Source: Bacteroidales bacterium (GTDB taxonomy: Bacteria; Bacteroidota; Bacteroidia; Bacteroidales; Muribaculaceae). From it: 56,979 nucleotides of DNA. This document shows, piece after piece, positions 25,211 to 33,669 of this stretch. How positions within the stretch are numbered: the first letter of the stretch is position 1; each line of letters opens with the position of its first letter. The stretch covers positions 1-56,979 of the forward strand of contig JAJBUH010000107.1 in assembly GCA_020860445.1 (NCBI GenBank), read 5' to 3'. Under the pieces are notes generated by a model that worked only from the letters and a program-made list of their open reading frames with translations, was not told the origin of the DNA and did no database searches. Both the position numbers and the translations under genes were made by a program.

Positions 25211-27123
25211 TTGGCAGCGGCTGTGATAGCTTTAGAGATTGATTCCGGGTCGAGGCCCACTTCGGCTTTCTGTTCGGCCACTGTGCCGTGCTTGACAAAG
25301 CGGTCGGGTAGGCCAAGGATGGTGACATGGTTGATGTATCCCTTTTCGGCGAAGTATTCCAACACTGCGCTGCCCAAGCCGCCCTTGACGGTGCCATCCT
25401 CGACAGTCACTACTGGCATGCCCTTTGCGCCTATCTCATCGAGGATCTCGGTGTCGATGGGCTTGAGGAATATCATGTCGTAATGGGCGGCGCTTACGCC
25501 CTCGATAAAAGCCAGCTTGGCAGCCTTCTCGCACTCCACGGCAATGGTGCCTATTGATAGCAGGGCCACTTGGTTGCCCTCTCTCAGCTTGCGACCCTTG
25601 CCTATGGGCAGAGCCTTCATAGGGGTGTCCCAGTTGGGATTTTGCCCAGCTCCGCGTGGATAGCGGATTGAGAATGGGCCATTTTGGGCCTCAAGGGCAG
25701 TGTACATCAGATCGCGCAGGATTGCTTCGTCGGATGCCGCCGAGACTACCATGTTGGGGACTGTGCGCATGTAAGCCAGGTCGAGCGCCCCGTGGTGGGT
25801 CACTCCGTCCTCGCCTACCAGGCCGGCACGGTCAATGCAGAAAGTGACATGCAGATTCTGGATTGCCACATCGTGGACAATGTTGTCAAAAGCGCGCTGC
25901 AAAAAGCTGGAATATATTCCAACCACCGGTTTCATGCCGTCTTTGGCAAGGCCTCCGGCAAATGTCACTGCGTGGCCCTCAGAGATACCTACATCGAAAA
26001 CTCGCTGAGGCATAGCCTTTTGCATTATCGAGATCGATGTGCCAGAGAGCATAGCGGCAGTGATTGCCACAATCTTGGGGTCAGCCTCGGCGAGTTGCAA
26101 CAGGGTCTGGCCAAACACATCTTGATACTTGAGCGGTTTGTCAGGCTGCGGGCCTATCAATTGCTCTTGACGCACACCGGTCTTGGGGTCGAACTTACCG
26201 GGAGCGTGCCATTCGGCGGGGTTCTCCTCGGCCGGGGCATAGCCCTTGCCCTTGACAGTGCGCAGGTGCAGCAGGCGGGGCCCATCCATATTCTTAATGT
26301 CGGTGAGCACCCTGACGATGCGGAATATGTCGTGGCCGTCAAAAGGCCCGAAGTATCTGAGGTTGAGGCCCTCAAAGATATTCTGCTCGTTGCTCAGGAC
26401 CGACTTGATACTGTTGTTGAATCGCAGGATTCGGCCTCGGTTCTTGTCGGATATCAGTCGCATCTTCTTCAGGAAGTTGAAGGTGCGATAGCGCATGCGG
26501 TTGTAGGTGGGCGAGGTGTTGAAATGGCCCAAGTATGAGTTGAGCGAACCGACATTGGCATCTATTGACATGTCGTTGTCGTTGAGTATCACCAGCAGGT
26601 TGTTGGGCATATTGGCGGCATTGTTGAGGCCCTCAAAGGCCAAGCCGCCGCTGATCGAGGCGTCGCCAATCACGGCTATCACATTGCGGCGCGGATTGTC
26701 GCCTTGCAGCTTGCTGGCAACAGCCATGCCGAGGGCGGCAGAGATTGAATTGGAGGCGTGGCCGGCAGTGAACGTGTCATATTCGCTCTCGTCGGGGTTG
26801 GGAAAACCGCTCAAGCCGCCGCGAGTGCGATTGGTATGGAATGCGTCTCGGCGACCTGTCAGCAGTTTGTGGCCGTAGGCTTGATGGCCCACGTCCCAGA
26901 CAATGCGGTCGTAAGGGGTATCGAATACATAATGCAGGGCCACTGTGAGCTCAACCGCTCCCATGCTCGAGGCGAAATGCCCGGGGTGCACCGACAGCTC
27001 GTCAATCAGAAATTGCCTGATTTCCTGGCACAGAGCTGGGAGCTCCTCGAGCTCGAGCTTACGCAGGTCGGCCGGAGAGTCAATTTTGCTCAAAAGTGGA
27101 TATTTATTTTCAGGCTCGGTCAT
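25207..27123 (-). CDS. dxs: 1-deoxy-D-xylulose-5-phosphate synthase
   Basis: A 638-residue thiamine diphosphate enzyme joining pyruvate and glyceraldehyde 3-phosphate, the first step of the MEP isoprenoid pathway. Signatures: 'HPGHFASSMGAVELTVALHYVFDTPYDRIVWDVGHQAYGHKLLTGR', the ThDP/Mg motif 'VIGDASISGGLAFEGLNNA', 'GVTHHGALDLAYMRTVPNMVV' and the transketolase C-terminal domain. The length is normal. The start overlaps the end of a 59-aa membrane protein gene by 14 nt and the stop overlaps trkA by 4 nt, giving a tightly packed unit read from the promoter at 27298-27329. Confidence 0.96.
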   Translation of the reverse strand: MTEPENKYPLLSKIDSPADLRKLELEELPALCQEIRQFLIDELSVHPGHFASSMGAVELTVALHYVFDTPYDRIVWDVGHQAYGHKLLTGRRDAFHTNRTRGGLSGFPNPDESEYDTFTAGHASNSISAALGMAVASKLQGDNPRRNVIAVIGDASISGGLAFEGLNNAANMPNNLLVILNDNDMSIDANVGSLNSYLGHFNTSPTYNRMRYRTFNFLKKMRLISDKNRGRILRFNNSIKSVLSNEQNIFEGLNLRYFGPFDGHDIFRIVRVLTDIKNMDGPRLLHLRTVKGKGYAPAEENPAEWHAPGKFDPKTGVRQEQLIGPQPDKPLKYQDVFGQTLLQLAEADPKIVAITAAMLSGTSISIMQKAMPQRVFDVGISEGHAVTFAGGLAKDGMKPVVGIYSSFLQRAFDNIVHDVAIQNLHVTFCIDRAGLVGEDGVTHHGALDLAYMRTVPNMVVSAASDEAILRDLMYTALEAQNGPFSIRYPRGAGQNPNWDTPMKALPIGKGRKLREGNQVALLSIGTIAVECEKAAKLAFIEGVSAAHYDMIFLKPIDTEILDEIGAKGMPVVTVEDGTVKGGLGSAVLEYFAEKGYINHVTILGLPDRFVKHGTVAEQKAEVGLDPESISKAITAAAK

Positions 27124-27289
27124 TTTTGACGTACTTTTTATATACGGGAACGAATATGATAATGGCAGAGGCCACGATAACGAAAAGAGTGTAGAGGGTG
27201 AAGCGCTCGGTGCGCAGCACGATCATCAGCACCAGGGCGAGCCAAAGGACGCCCAGGATCAGGAATCGTATGATGGCAGATGTTTTCAT
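27110..27289 (-). CDS. small two-helix membrane protein upstream of dxs
   Basis: A 59-residue hypothetical protein. The start MKTSAIIRF at 27289 is preferred; the open frame extends upstream to 27391 but would cross the promoter. Two membrane helices are evident ('IIRFLILGVLWLALVLMIVL' and 'LYTLFVIVASAIIIFVPVY') with a basic linker and tail. It overlaps dxs by 14 nt, so translation is probably coupled. The start codon lies only 8 nt after the -7 box, so its mRNA would be almost leaderless. The function is unknown. Confidence 0.65.
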   Translation of the reverse strand: MKTSAIIRFLILGVLWLALVLMIVLRTERFTLYTLFVIVASAIIIFVPVYKKYVKNDRA

Positions 27290-27297
27290 ATCAGTTG

Positions 27298-27329
27298 CAA
27301 AGTTAACTCTTTTTTTTGTGGTAAACAAA
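27298..27329 (-). promoter_or_regulatory. consensus Bacteroidetes promoter of the dxs-trkA-trkH unit
   Basis: On the minus strand, TTTG (27326-27329), a 20-nt spacer and TAACTTTG (27298-27305) match the -33 TTTG / -7 TAnnTTTG consensus exactly. Transcription should begin near 27293, giving a leader of only a few nucleotides before the 59-aa gene. Confidence 0.8.
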
Positions 27330-27348
27330 ATGAAATTTGCTATTGTTA

Positions 27349-27356
27349 TAAATTTG
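27349..27356 (+). promoter_or_regulatory. candidate -7 box for the 51-aa microprotein gene
   Basis: TAAATTTG fits TAnnTTTG on the plus strand, about 107 nt before the ATG at 27463. No -33 TTTG is at the right distance. The leader contains a GGGCC...GGCCC inverted repeat near 27368-27404. Confidence 0.35.
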
Positions 27357-27462
27357 AGATTCCAAAAGGGCCAAAACAGGTGAAAAACCACTGAAAAAAG
27401 GCCCTGAAGGGTACAGAGAGAAATTAAACATACCTAATAAAGATGTAGAAAGGATTCCAATT

Positions 27463-27618
27463 ATGTCAGACGCTGATAGACGACGCAAAAACAAAGTGAA
27501 CCCGTGGCTTCTGGTGGGAGCCATAGTGCTGATAGTATTGTTGCTCCTGTGGCTCACGGTAGCCGACTTCTGGGGCGATACCGATGTGGCTGCCTTCATA
27601 GGCTTCCCAATGACATAA
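27463..27618 (+). CDS. 51-residue single-pass membrane microprotein
   Basis: A short open frame from ATG at 27463 to TAA at 27618. It encodes a basic N-terminus (MSDADRRRKNKVNPW), one strongly hydrophobic helix (LLVGAIVLIVLLLLWL) and a short acidic tail (TVADFWGDTDVAAFIGF). The clean charge-helix-tail layout, plausible codon use and an own gap on each side support a real gene. It lies upstream of ftsX, divergent from the dxs unit. The family was not recognised with certainty. The 'LLLWLTVAD' junction looks conserved in style but this could not be checked. Confidence 0.6.
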   Translation: MSDADRRRKNKVNPWLLVGAIVLIVLLLLWLTVADFWGDTDVAAFIGFPMT

Positions 27619-27620
27619 AC

Positions 27621-27693
27621 AAGTCAAAGGTCAAAAGTAGGCTAACTCAAAAGTACCCCGTTAGGGGTTCTTTCAAATAGGTCAAAAGTAGGC
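27621..27693. repeat. GGTCAAAAGTAGGCT direct repeats with a small hairpin
   Basis: Two copies of GGTCAAAAGTAGGCT (about 27629 and 27680) flank a hairpin ACCCC-GTTA-GGGGT (27655-27668). The repeat contains the GTCAAAA word seen near araB. It lies between the 51-aa gene and the ftsX promoter, where termination is expected, so a terminator role is possible. Confidence 0.6.
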
Positions 27694-27784
27694 TGACGCA
27701 TGGTAAGGGAGGGCCTCAAAAAGGGTCGCAAAGGAGGGGATAAAGTCCTCGAATTGCGAAAATAGGATAAATAATTGGTTAAAA

Positions 27785-27816
27785 TTTGTTTTCGGCTCTT
27801 AAAAGCACTAACTTTG
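27785..27816 (+). promoter_or_regulatory. consensus promoter of the ftsX operon
   Basis: TTTG (27785-27788), a 20-nt spacer and TAACTTTG (27809-27816) match the Bacteroidetes consensus exactly. The leader to the ftsX ATG at 27865 is about 40 nt. Confidence 0.8.
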
Positions 27817-27864
27817 CAAGAAATTTCCGCAAAGCGTCCCCATAGAGGGGCGTAAGCCAAGCTT

Positions 27865-28734
27865 ATGTCAAAGAGCAGGACAAGCAAAATATCTACGCTT
27901 GGGTCGCAGATCACCACAGTGGTGAGTGTGGCCTTAGTGTTGTTTATTCTTGGTATCCTGGCTGTTATATTCCTCGCCGCTGGCCGGGTGTCGACCACCA
28001 TTATGGGAGAGATTTCGGCTATCGTCAAGCTCGACCTCGGAGCCACCGAGGCCCAGGTGCAGCAAGTGGGCGCTTATCTGATTGAGGCTCCGTTTACTGC
28101 CGAGCTGGAATATACGTCGGCCGACGAGGTGCTGCAGCAGGAAATGGAGTACAATGCCGAGGTGCTCGATCTGATTGGGGAGAATCCCTATTCGGCCGAA
28201 TACGAGGTAAAGCTCAAAGCGGCCTATGTCGAACCTGACAGCATTGCGGCTCTGTCGGCTGCGGTGATGCTCTTGCCGGGCGTCGATGAGGTGGTCACTC
28301 AGATTGACATGGTCAAGTCAGTGGTGAGTGCAACACGGCGCATCTCGGTGGTGCTTGGCTGCGTGGCCGGAGTGCTGCTGTTGATATCGATAGTGCTCAT
28401 ATTCAATACTGTGAGCATCGGTGTCTATGGCAGGCGATTTGTGATTCGCGCCATGCAGTTGGTGGGGGCCACCGGCGGCTTCATCAGGCGCCCATTCATA
28501 GTGGCTGGCCTCTGGTCAGGATTCTTGGCGGCTCTGCTCGCCTCGGGATTGCTGATAGCGGCCCAAGCTTATGTCGGGCAGCTAAATGTAGAGCTATACC
28601 TCGACTTGCCGCCGCTGACGATGGCTGCTATTTGCGGTTGCCTATGCCTACTGGGCTTGGCAATCTGCGGGATAGCTGCAATGTGCGCCACCAACCGCTA
28701 TTTGCGGGCAAGCTACGATGCCTTATATTCATGA
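27865..28734 (+). CDS. ftsX: cell division protein FtsX (ABC permease-like)
   Basis: A 289-residue inner-membrane protein of the FtsX family, which with FtsE controls peptidoglycan hydrolases at the septum. The layout is TM1 near residues 17-40 ('VVSVALVLFILGILAVIFL'), a periplasmic domain of about 120 residues containing 'LPGVDEVVTQIDMVKSV', then three membrane helices with the permease signature 'GRRFVIRAMQLVGATGGFIRRPF'. It is the first gene of the ftsX-DUF3098-uppP-truB-queA cluster, a conserved Bacteroidales order. FtsE is not adjacent, which is usual in this phylum. Confidence 0.92.
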   Translation: MSKSRTSKISTLGSQITTVVSVALVLFILGILAVIFLAAGRVSTTIMGEISAIVKLDLGATEAQVQQVGAYLIEAPFTAELEYTSADEVLQQEMEYNAEVLDLIGENPYSAEYEVKLKAAYVEPDSIAALSAAVMLLPGVDEVVTQIDMVKSVVSATRRISVVLGCVAGVLLLISIVLIFNTVSIGVYGRRFVIRAMQLVGATGGFIRRPFIVAGLWSGFLAALLASGLLIAAQAYVGQLNVELYLDLPPLTMAAICGCLCLLGLAICGIAAMCATNRYLRASYDALYS

Positions 28735-28737
28735 GTA

Positions 28738-28777
28738 ATGAAAAATGAAAAATGAAGAATGAAAAATGAAGAATGAG
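28738..28777. repeat. AATGAAAA/AATGAAGA word array after ftsX
   Basis: Five near-tandem 7-8-mers of the form AATGAAAA or AATGAAGA begin right after the ftsX stop. It is the same word family as 8443-8593 but has no inverted arm nearby. Confidence 0.75.
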
Positions 28778-28846
28778 TATAAGTAGCTTGGAGAGAATTG
28801 GAATTTAAAAGTATGAACGAAGGATAAAAAAGATTATATAACAGAA

Positions 28847-29125
28847 ATGCAAAGAAGCACCAAGGATGCCTCGGCATCGAAGAAATCGCCCATCCAGAGG
28901 GAAACGCGCGAACAGATGCCCCTGCTGGCCAACAACTTCTTGTTGATGGCTATTTCGGGCGTAATGATTATTTTAGGATTTGCCCTAATGGCCGGTAGCG
29001 CATCAGGCCTTGATTCGTTCAATCCCGACATCTTCAGCGCTCGCCGCATTGTGGTGGGCCCAACCATCAGTTTCTTGGGATTTGTGCTTATGGCCATTGC
29101 GATCATTGTCAAGCCTAAGGATTAG
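28847..29125 (+). CDS. DUF3098 small membrane protein
   Basis: A 92-residue protein with a basic cytoplasmic N-terminus and two membrane helices ('FLLMAISGVMIILGFALMAG' and 'VVGPTISFLGFVLMAIAIIV') joined by a loop containing 'FNPDIFSARRIVVGP', the DUF3098 signature. It is conserved between ftsX and uppP in Bacteroidetes. Its function is unknown; the position suggests cell envelope or division work (inference). Confidence 0.88.
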   Translation: MQRSTKDASASKKSPIQRETREQMPLLANNFLLMAISGVMIILGFALMAGSASGLDSFNPDIFSARRIVVGPTISFLGFVLMAIAIIVKPKD

Positions 29126-29206
29126 TCAAAAAACTGTAAAATAGAGACTTAAGAAAATAATCAAACGGGGATCCGCGCTTGGCTCCCCCTCATTGACACA
29201 CAACAA

Positions 29207-30043
29207 ATGGATATACTCAACGCCTTGATTCTCGGAGTGGTGCAGGGACTGGCAGAATATCTGCCTATAAGCAGTTCGGGCCACCTCGAAATCTTCCACG
29301 ACCTGCTTGGCTTAGACCTCTCTGGGGCCGAAAGCCTGGAATTTGACCTTATGTTACATGTAGCCACTGTACTCAGCACTATAGTAATCCTCTGGAAAGA
29401 GTTCATGCCCCTTTGCACCTCATTCTTTACCCTCAAGTGGGATTCCAACACCATCTACGTGCTCAAGATATTGGTATCTTGCATCCCGGTCGCAATCGTG
29501 GGTTTCTGCTTTAAAGACTTTGTCGAATCATTCTTCGGTGGCAACCTGCTGGTAGTCGGCATCTGCCTGTGCATCACTGCCGCCTTGCTGGCATTCACCT
29601 ATTTCTTCCGCACCAGCCCCGAAACTGCTCGCAAATACAAACCACGCAACATCTCTTGGCTCGACGCCATCATCATAGGCTGCGCTCAGGCAGTAGCCGT
29701 ACTCCCCGGTCTCAGCCGCTCGGGCTCGACCATCGCCACGGGCATTATGCTGGGGGATAAGCGCGAAGAGGTGGCTCGCTTCTCTTTCTTCATGGTGATT
29801 ATCCCCATCCTGGGTGAAGCGTTGCTCGACCTCAAGGACCTCTTCTCTCCCGCAACTGACCTGGCAGCCAACACTTCGGGCGTTGGCGTAGGTTTCCTGC
29901 CGATATTGGTTGGCTTTATCGCATCGTTCATCGTGGGCTGCTTAGCTTGCAAATGGATGCTTGAGATAGTCAAGAAGGGCAAGCTCGTATGGTTTGCAAT
30001 CTATTGCGTAATCGTGGGTGTGCTCTGTATCGTACTCAACTAA
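29207..30043 (+). CDS. uppP: undecaprenyl-diphosphatase
   Basis: A 278-residue membrane phosphatase (BacA family) that recycles undecaprenyl diphosphate to the monophosphate carrier used for peptidoglycan and surface polysaccharides. Both active-site motifs are visible: 'GLAEYLPISSSGHLEIF' near the N-terminus and 'LPGLSRSGSTIATGIMLGDKREEVARFSFF' in the second half. About eight membrane helices are present. The length is normal, and it is the third gene of the ftsX cluster. Confidence 0.95.
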   Translation: MDILNALILGVVQGLAEYLPISSSGHLEIFHDLLGLDLSGAESLEFDLMLHVATVLSTIVILWKEFMPLCTSFFTLKWDSNTIYVLKILVSCIPVAIVGFCFKDFVESFFGGNLLVVGICLCITAALLAFTYFFRTSPETARKYKPRNISWLDAIIIGCAQAVAVLPGLSRSGSTIATGIMLGDKREEVARFSFFMVIIPILGEALLDLKDLFSPATDLAANTSGVGVGFLPILVGFIASFIVGCLACKWMLEIVKKGKLVWFAIYCVIVGVLCIVLN

Positions 30044-30046
30044 TAA

Positions 30047-30120
30047 TTAAAAATGAAAAGTGAAAAATGAAAAGTGCCCATCTGGTACTTTATCACTTAA
30101 CACTTATACCTTATACTTAT
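30047..30120. repeat. AATGAAAA and ACTTATA word arrays upstream of truB
   Basis: 30047-30076 repeats AATGAAAA/AGTGAAAA. 30090-30120 repeats variants of CACTTA/ACTTATA and ends at the truB GTG. Two different words are thus stacked in one 78-nt gap. Confidence 0.6.
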
Positions 30121-30121
30121 A

Positions 30122-30838
30122 GTGAACTTTCTCGAAGGCGAAATATTATATATTGACAAGCCGCTGCGCTGGACATCGTTTGACGCTGTCAAGCGACTGC
30201 GCGGAGCTCTGACGCGCCGCACGGGCATCCGCAAGATCAAGGTGGGGCATGCCGGCACGCTCGACCCCTTAGCCACTGGGGTCATGATCGTGTGCACGGG
30301 CCGCGCCACCAAGCGCATCGAGGAGTTGCAGAGCGGCGTCAAGGAGTATGTGGCCACCATAGCGTTGGGGGCTACTACGCCATCTTATGACCTTGAGACC
30401 CAAATTGATGCCTACTATCCTACCTCGCACATCACACGCCAGATGGTCGAGGAGGCATTAGAGGGATTCAAGGGCGAGATCCAGCAAGTGCCACCGGCAT
30501 TTTCGGCGTGCAAGGTCGATGGGCAGAGGGCCTACCATGCGGCTCGCAAGGGTCGAGACATTGAGCTGAAGCCCAAGACCTTGGTGATAGATGAGATCGA
30601 ACTGCTCGAATACAGCCAGCAACTGATCAAAATCAGAGTGGTGTGCAGCAAAGGCACCTACATACGCGCATTGGCACGCGACATAGGCCAGGCGTTGGGG
30701 AGCGGGGGACATCTCGTAGAGTTGAGGCGCACTCGGGTAGGCGCAGTCGGGCTTGACCAATGCCTGACCATAGCCCAGGCCGAGGAGCTAATAGCAAAAG
30801 TCGACATAGAGTACCCAGAGTGGTATTCTCGTGATTAA
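30122..30838 (+). CDS. truB: tRNA pseudouridine(55) synthase
   Basis: A 238-residue enzyme making pseudouridine 55 in the T-loop of tRNAs. The start is GTG at 30122, giving the conserved beginning '[27 protein letters not shown]'. The catalytic Asp lies in '[16 protein letters not shown]' (Asp about 46). '[30 protein letters not shown]' is the typical later motif. The C-terminal PUA domain is absent, as is usual in Bacteroidetes. It is followed by queA after 48 nt. Confidence 0.95.
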   Translation: MNFLEGEILYIDKPLRWTSFDAVKRLRGALTRRTGIRKIKVGHAGTLDPLATGVMIVCTGRATKRIEELQSGVKEYVATIALGATTPSYDLETQIDAYYPTSHITRQMVEEALEGFKGEIQQVPPAFSACKVDGQRAYHAARKGRDIELKPKTLVIDEIELLEYSQQLIKIRVVCSKGTYIRALARDIGQALGSGGHLVELRRTRVGAVGLDQCLTIAQAEELIAKVDIEYPEWYSRD

Positions 30839-30846
30839 GGATACAC

Positions 30847-30861
30847 GGCGGCGAGGCCGCC
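30847..30861 (+). other. small GC hairpin between truB and queA
   Basis: GGCGGC-GAG-GCCGCC forms a perfect 6-bp stem with a 3-nt loop in the 48-nt truB-queA gap. There is no U-tract, so it is not a classic terminator. It may tune queA translation or mRNA stability (inference). Confidence 0.5.
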
Positions 30862-30886
30862 ACAACACTAAAATCCCACTGCAATA

Positions 30887-31936
30887 ATGAAGTTATCGCA
30901 ATTCAAATTCCGCCTACCCGAAGACCTCATCGCGCAAGAGCCCATGGCTCACCGCGATGAATGCCGGCTAATGGTCGTGCACCGCAAGACCGGTGATATT
31001 GAGGACATGGTGTTTAAGAACATCCTGGGCTTTTTCGGCGACGGTGACGTAATGATTTTCAACGACACCAAGGTATTTCCGGCTCGCCTCTACGGCAACA
31101 AGGAAAAGACTGGCGCGCGCATTGAGGTGTTTTTGCTGCGCGAACTCAATGAAAACAACAAACTCTGGGATGTGCTGGTAGAGCCGGCGCGCAAAATCCG
31201 CATTGGCAACAAACTCTATTTTGGAGAAGACGAATCGATGGTGGCCGAGGTGATAGACAACACCACATCGCGCGGCCGCACCCTCAGATTCCTCTATGAT
31301 GGCAATCACGACGATTTCAAGCGCGACCTCTACGCCCTGGGTGCTACGCCGCTACCCGACTATATCAAGCGCGAGGCTGATGCCGAGGATGCTGAGATGT
31401 ATCAGACAATCTTTGCTACCAAGGAGGGCGCTGTCATGGCCCCGGCAGCAGGTATGCATTTCACCCGCGAGCTGCTCAAGCGCTTGGAGATTCGCGGTGT
31501 GCATCAGTGCTTCATGACTGTGCACTGCGGCTTGGGCAATTTCCGCGAAATCGATGTCGAGGATCTCACCAAGCACCGCATGGATTCAGAGCAAATCTTC
31601 ATCAGCCAGCAGCTGGTCGATACAGTCAACGCTGCCAAGGATGAAGACAAGCAGGTATGCGCCGTAGGCACCTCGGTGCTGCGCGGCATAGAGAGCGCCA
31701 CCAGCATGAATGGCCACATGAAGACTTACGACGGTTGGACCAACAAGTTTATCTTCCCGCCGTATGATTTCTCGGTTGCTACCTCGCTGGTGAGCAATTT
31801 CCACTTGCCTTACTCGACAATGCTGATGACAGTGGCAGCCTTTGGCGGCTATGACTTAGTGATGGAGGCTTACAAGCGCGCCGTGGCCGAGGGCTATCGC
31901 TTTGGCGCCTACGGCGACGCAATGCTGATTATTTAA
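30887..31936 (+). CDS. queA: S-adenosylmethionine:tRNA ribosyltransferase-isomerase
   Basis: A 349-residue enzyme that transfers and isomerises the ribosyl group of AdoMet onto preQ1-modified tRNA, making epoxyqueuosine in the wobble position. Family marks: '[18 protein letters not shown]' at the start, '[34 protein letters not shown]', '[19 protein letters not shown]' and '[19 protein letters not shown]'. The length is normal. It is the last gene of the conserved ftsX cluster, and with truB makes a tRNA-modification pair. Confidence 0.96.
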   Translation: MKLSQFKFRLPEDLIAQEPMAHRDECRLMVVHRKTGDIEDMVFKNILGFFGDGDVMIFNDTKVFPARLYGNKEKTGARIEVFLLRELNENNKLWDVLVEPARKIRIGNKLYFGEDESMVAEVIDNTTSRGRTLRFLYDGNHDDFKRDLYALGATPLPDYIKREADAEDAEMYQTIFATKEGAVMAPAAGMHFTRELLKRLEIRGVHQCFMTVHCGLGNFREIDVEDLTKHRMDSEQIFISQQLVDTVNAAKDEDKQVCAVGTSVLRGIESATSMNGHMKTYDGWTNKFIFPPYDFSVATSLVSNFHLPYSTMLMTVAAFGGYDLVMEAYKRAVAEGYRFGAYGDAMLII

Positions 31937-32001
31937 GTCAAAAGTATCAAGTCAAAAGGCAAAAGTAATAGTATTATTTCCAAAAACTAAAAACTAAAGA
32001 C
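31936..32001. repeat. GTCAAAA and CTAAAAA word arrays between queA and ilvE
   Basis: 31937-31967 contains three degenerate GTCAAAAG/GGCAAAAG words, and 31981-32001 repeats CAAAAACTAAAAACTAAAG. There is no inverted partner in the gap. Confidence 0.6.
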
Positions 32002-32039
32002 CAATTAACCTAAATATAATACCAACTAAAAGACCAACT

Positions 32040-33062
32040 ATGGAAAAAGAAATTGATTGGAAAAACCTGTCGTTCGGCTACATGCCTACCGACTACAACG
32101 TGCGTTGCACCTACCGCGACGGCAAGTGGGGCGAAATCGAGGTATCTCAGTCGCCTTATGTCGAGGTACACATGGCCGCTACCGGCCTCCACTATGGCCA
32201 GGAAATCTTCGAGGGCCTCAAGGCCTTCCGAGGCAAGGACGGCAAGGTGAGAGTGTTCCGCCTCGATGAGAACGCCAAGCGTCTGCGCGAATCAGCCAAG
32301 GGTCTCCTGATGGAGCCCGTGCCCGAAGAACTCTTCAAGGAGATGGTGCTCAAGGTGGTCAAGCTCAACGAGCGTTTCGTACCCCCTTACGGCACTGGCG
32401 CATCGCTCTATATCCGTCCCGTTGAGTTCGGCATCAGCGCTCAGGTAGGCGTAAAACCCGCTAAGGAATACATCTTCATTATATTCGTGACCCCCGTGGG
32501 CCCGTACTTCAAGACTGGCTTCAATCCCTCGAACATCTGTATCATGCGCAAGTATGACCGCGTGGCTCCCCAGGGTACAGGCCGCTGGAAGGTTGGCGGC
32601 AACTATGCTGCATCGCTTGAGGCTGGCGAGAAGGCTCACGAGCTCGGCTATTCAGCAGTGCTCTATCTCGACCCCAAGGAGAAGAAATATCTCGACGAGT
32701 GCGGTCCGGCCAACTTCTTCATGATCAAGGATGGCAAGTACACCACTCCGGCCAGCGATTCTATCCTGCCGTCAATCACCAACAAGAGTTTCCAACAGCT
32801 CGCTCGCGATATGGGCATCGAGGTTGACGCTCGCCACATCACAGTCGACGAACTCGACGATGCAGTCGAGGCAGCTGCTTGCGGCACCGCAGCAGTGGCA
32901 TCGCCCGTAGGCGAAATCCACGACCTCGACACAGGCAAGAAGTATGTCATAGCCAAGGATGGCAAGCCCGGTCCTATCACCACAGCTCTCTACAACGAGC
33001 TGCGCGGCATCCAATACGGCGACATCGAGGATCGTCACGGCTGGATCACCTTTGTTGAATAA
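32040..33062 (+). CDS. ilvE: branched-chain amino acid aminotransferase
   Basis: A 340-residue PLP enzyme (fold type IV) that interconverts leucine, isoleucine and valine with their 2-oxo acids. Signatures: 'HYGQEIFEGLKAFRGKDGKVRVFRLDENAKRL', 'GTGASLYIRPVEFG' and 'GRWKVGGNYAASLEAGEKA', whose Lys should hold the PLP. 'FFMIKDGKYTTPASDSILPSITNKS' is also typical. The size fits BCAT of the longer bacterial/eukaryotic type. A strong stem-loop follows the stop. It is preceded by a word-array gap after queA; no separate canonical promoter was found. Confidence 0.95.
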   Translation: MEKEIDWKNLSFGYMPTDYNVRCTYRDGKWGEIEVSQSPYVEVHMAATGLHYGQEIFEGLKAFRGKDGKVRVFRLDENAKRLRESAKGLLMEPVPEELFKEMVLKVVKLNERFVPPYGTGASLYIRPVEFGISAQVGVKPAKEYIFIIFVTPVGPYFKTGFNPSNICIMRKYDRVAPQGTGRWKVGGNYAASLEAGEKAHELGYSAVLYLDPKEKKYLDECGPANFFMIKDGKYTTPASDSILPSITNKSFQQLARDMGIEVDARHITVDELDDAVEAAACGTAAVASPVGEIHDLDTGKKYVIAKDGKPGPITTALYNELRGIQYGDIEDRHGWITFVE

Positions 33063-33078
33063 TTCCCGGTCATCTAAA

Positions 33079-33114
33079 AAGCCATAGCGCCCAACTTTGG
33101 GGCTGCTATGGCTT
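33079..33114 (+). terminator. stem-loop terminator after ilvE
   Basis: AAGCCATAGC (33079-33088) pairs perfectly with GCTATGGCTT (33105-33114), with further pairing of CCCA and TGGG inside. It starts 16 nt after the ilvE stop. A U-tract is not evident. Confidence 0.65.
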
Positions 33115-33129
33115 ACACTATATCATCAA

Positions 33130-33669
33130 ATGAAATATCAAGACATCATTGACAAATATTACGAATCAGGGTCTCCCCTCCGGGAGATCCTGATTCGTCA
33201 TTCACGCTCGGTGGCTGACAAGGCTCTCGCAATTGCCCGAGCAAAGCATCTCAATCTCGACTACCGCGATGTGGAGACGGCAGCCATGCTCCATGACATC
33301 GGCATTTATCAAACCGATGCGCCAGGCATACAATGCTTTGGCAAAGAGCCCTACCTGCGCCATGGTGTGCTTGGGGCTGAATTGCTGCGTCGCGAGGGTG
33401 CACCCGCCTGGATAGCCCGAGTGGCAGAGCGCCACACCGGCGCTGGTCTGACCGCTGAGGAAATCAAACGCCAGGGCTTGCCATTGCCCACCGATCGCGA
33501 CTTGGTGCCTGAGACCCTGCTTGAGCGACTGATCTGCTATGCCGACAAGTTCTTTTCGAAAAGCGGCGACATGAAAGAGAAGCCACTTGAGCGTGTGCGC
33601 GCATCAATGGCTAAGTTCGGGCCCGAGAGCCTAAGACGATTTGAAGAATTGAATCGGGAATTTAGTTGA
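33130..33669 (+). CDS. HD-domain phosphohydrolase family protein
   Basis: A 179-residue HD-domain protein; the start at 33130 (MKYQDIIDKYY) is chosen over an upstream in-frame TTG/ATG-type start at 33097, which lies inside the terminator. The metal-binding HD residues are seen in 'ILIRHSRSVADKALAIA' and 'AAMLHDIGIYQTDAPG', with a further His in 'YLRHGVLGAELLRREG' and 'ERHTGAGLTAEEI'. The family hydrolyses phosphate esters, often nucleotides, and resembles the HDIG-type proteins common in Bacteroidales; the substrate is unknown. It converges with the second trkH gene and their ends overlap by 8 nt. Confidence 0.85.
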   Translation: MKYQDIIDKYYESGSPLREILIRHSRSVADKALAIARAKHLNLDYRDVETAAMLHDIGIYQTDAPGIQCFGKEPYLRHGVLGAELLRREGAPAWIARVAERHTGAGLTAEEIKRQGLPLPTDRDLVPETLLERLICYADKFFSKSGDMKEKPLERVRASMAKFGPESLRRFEELNREFS

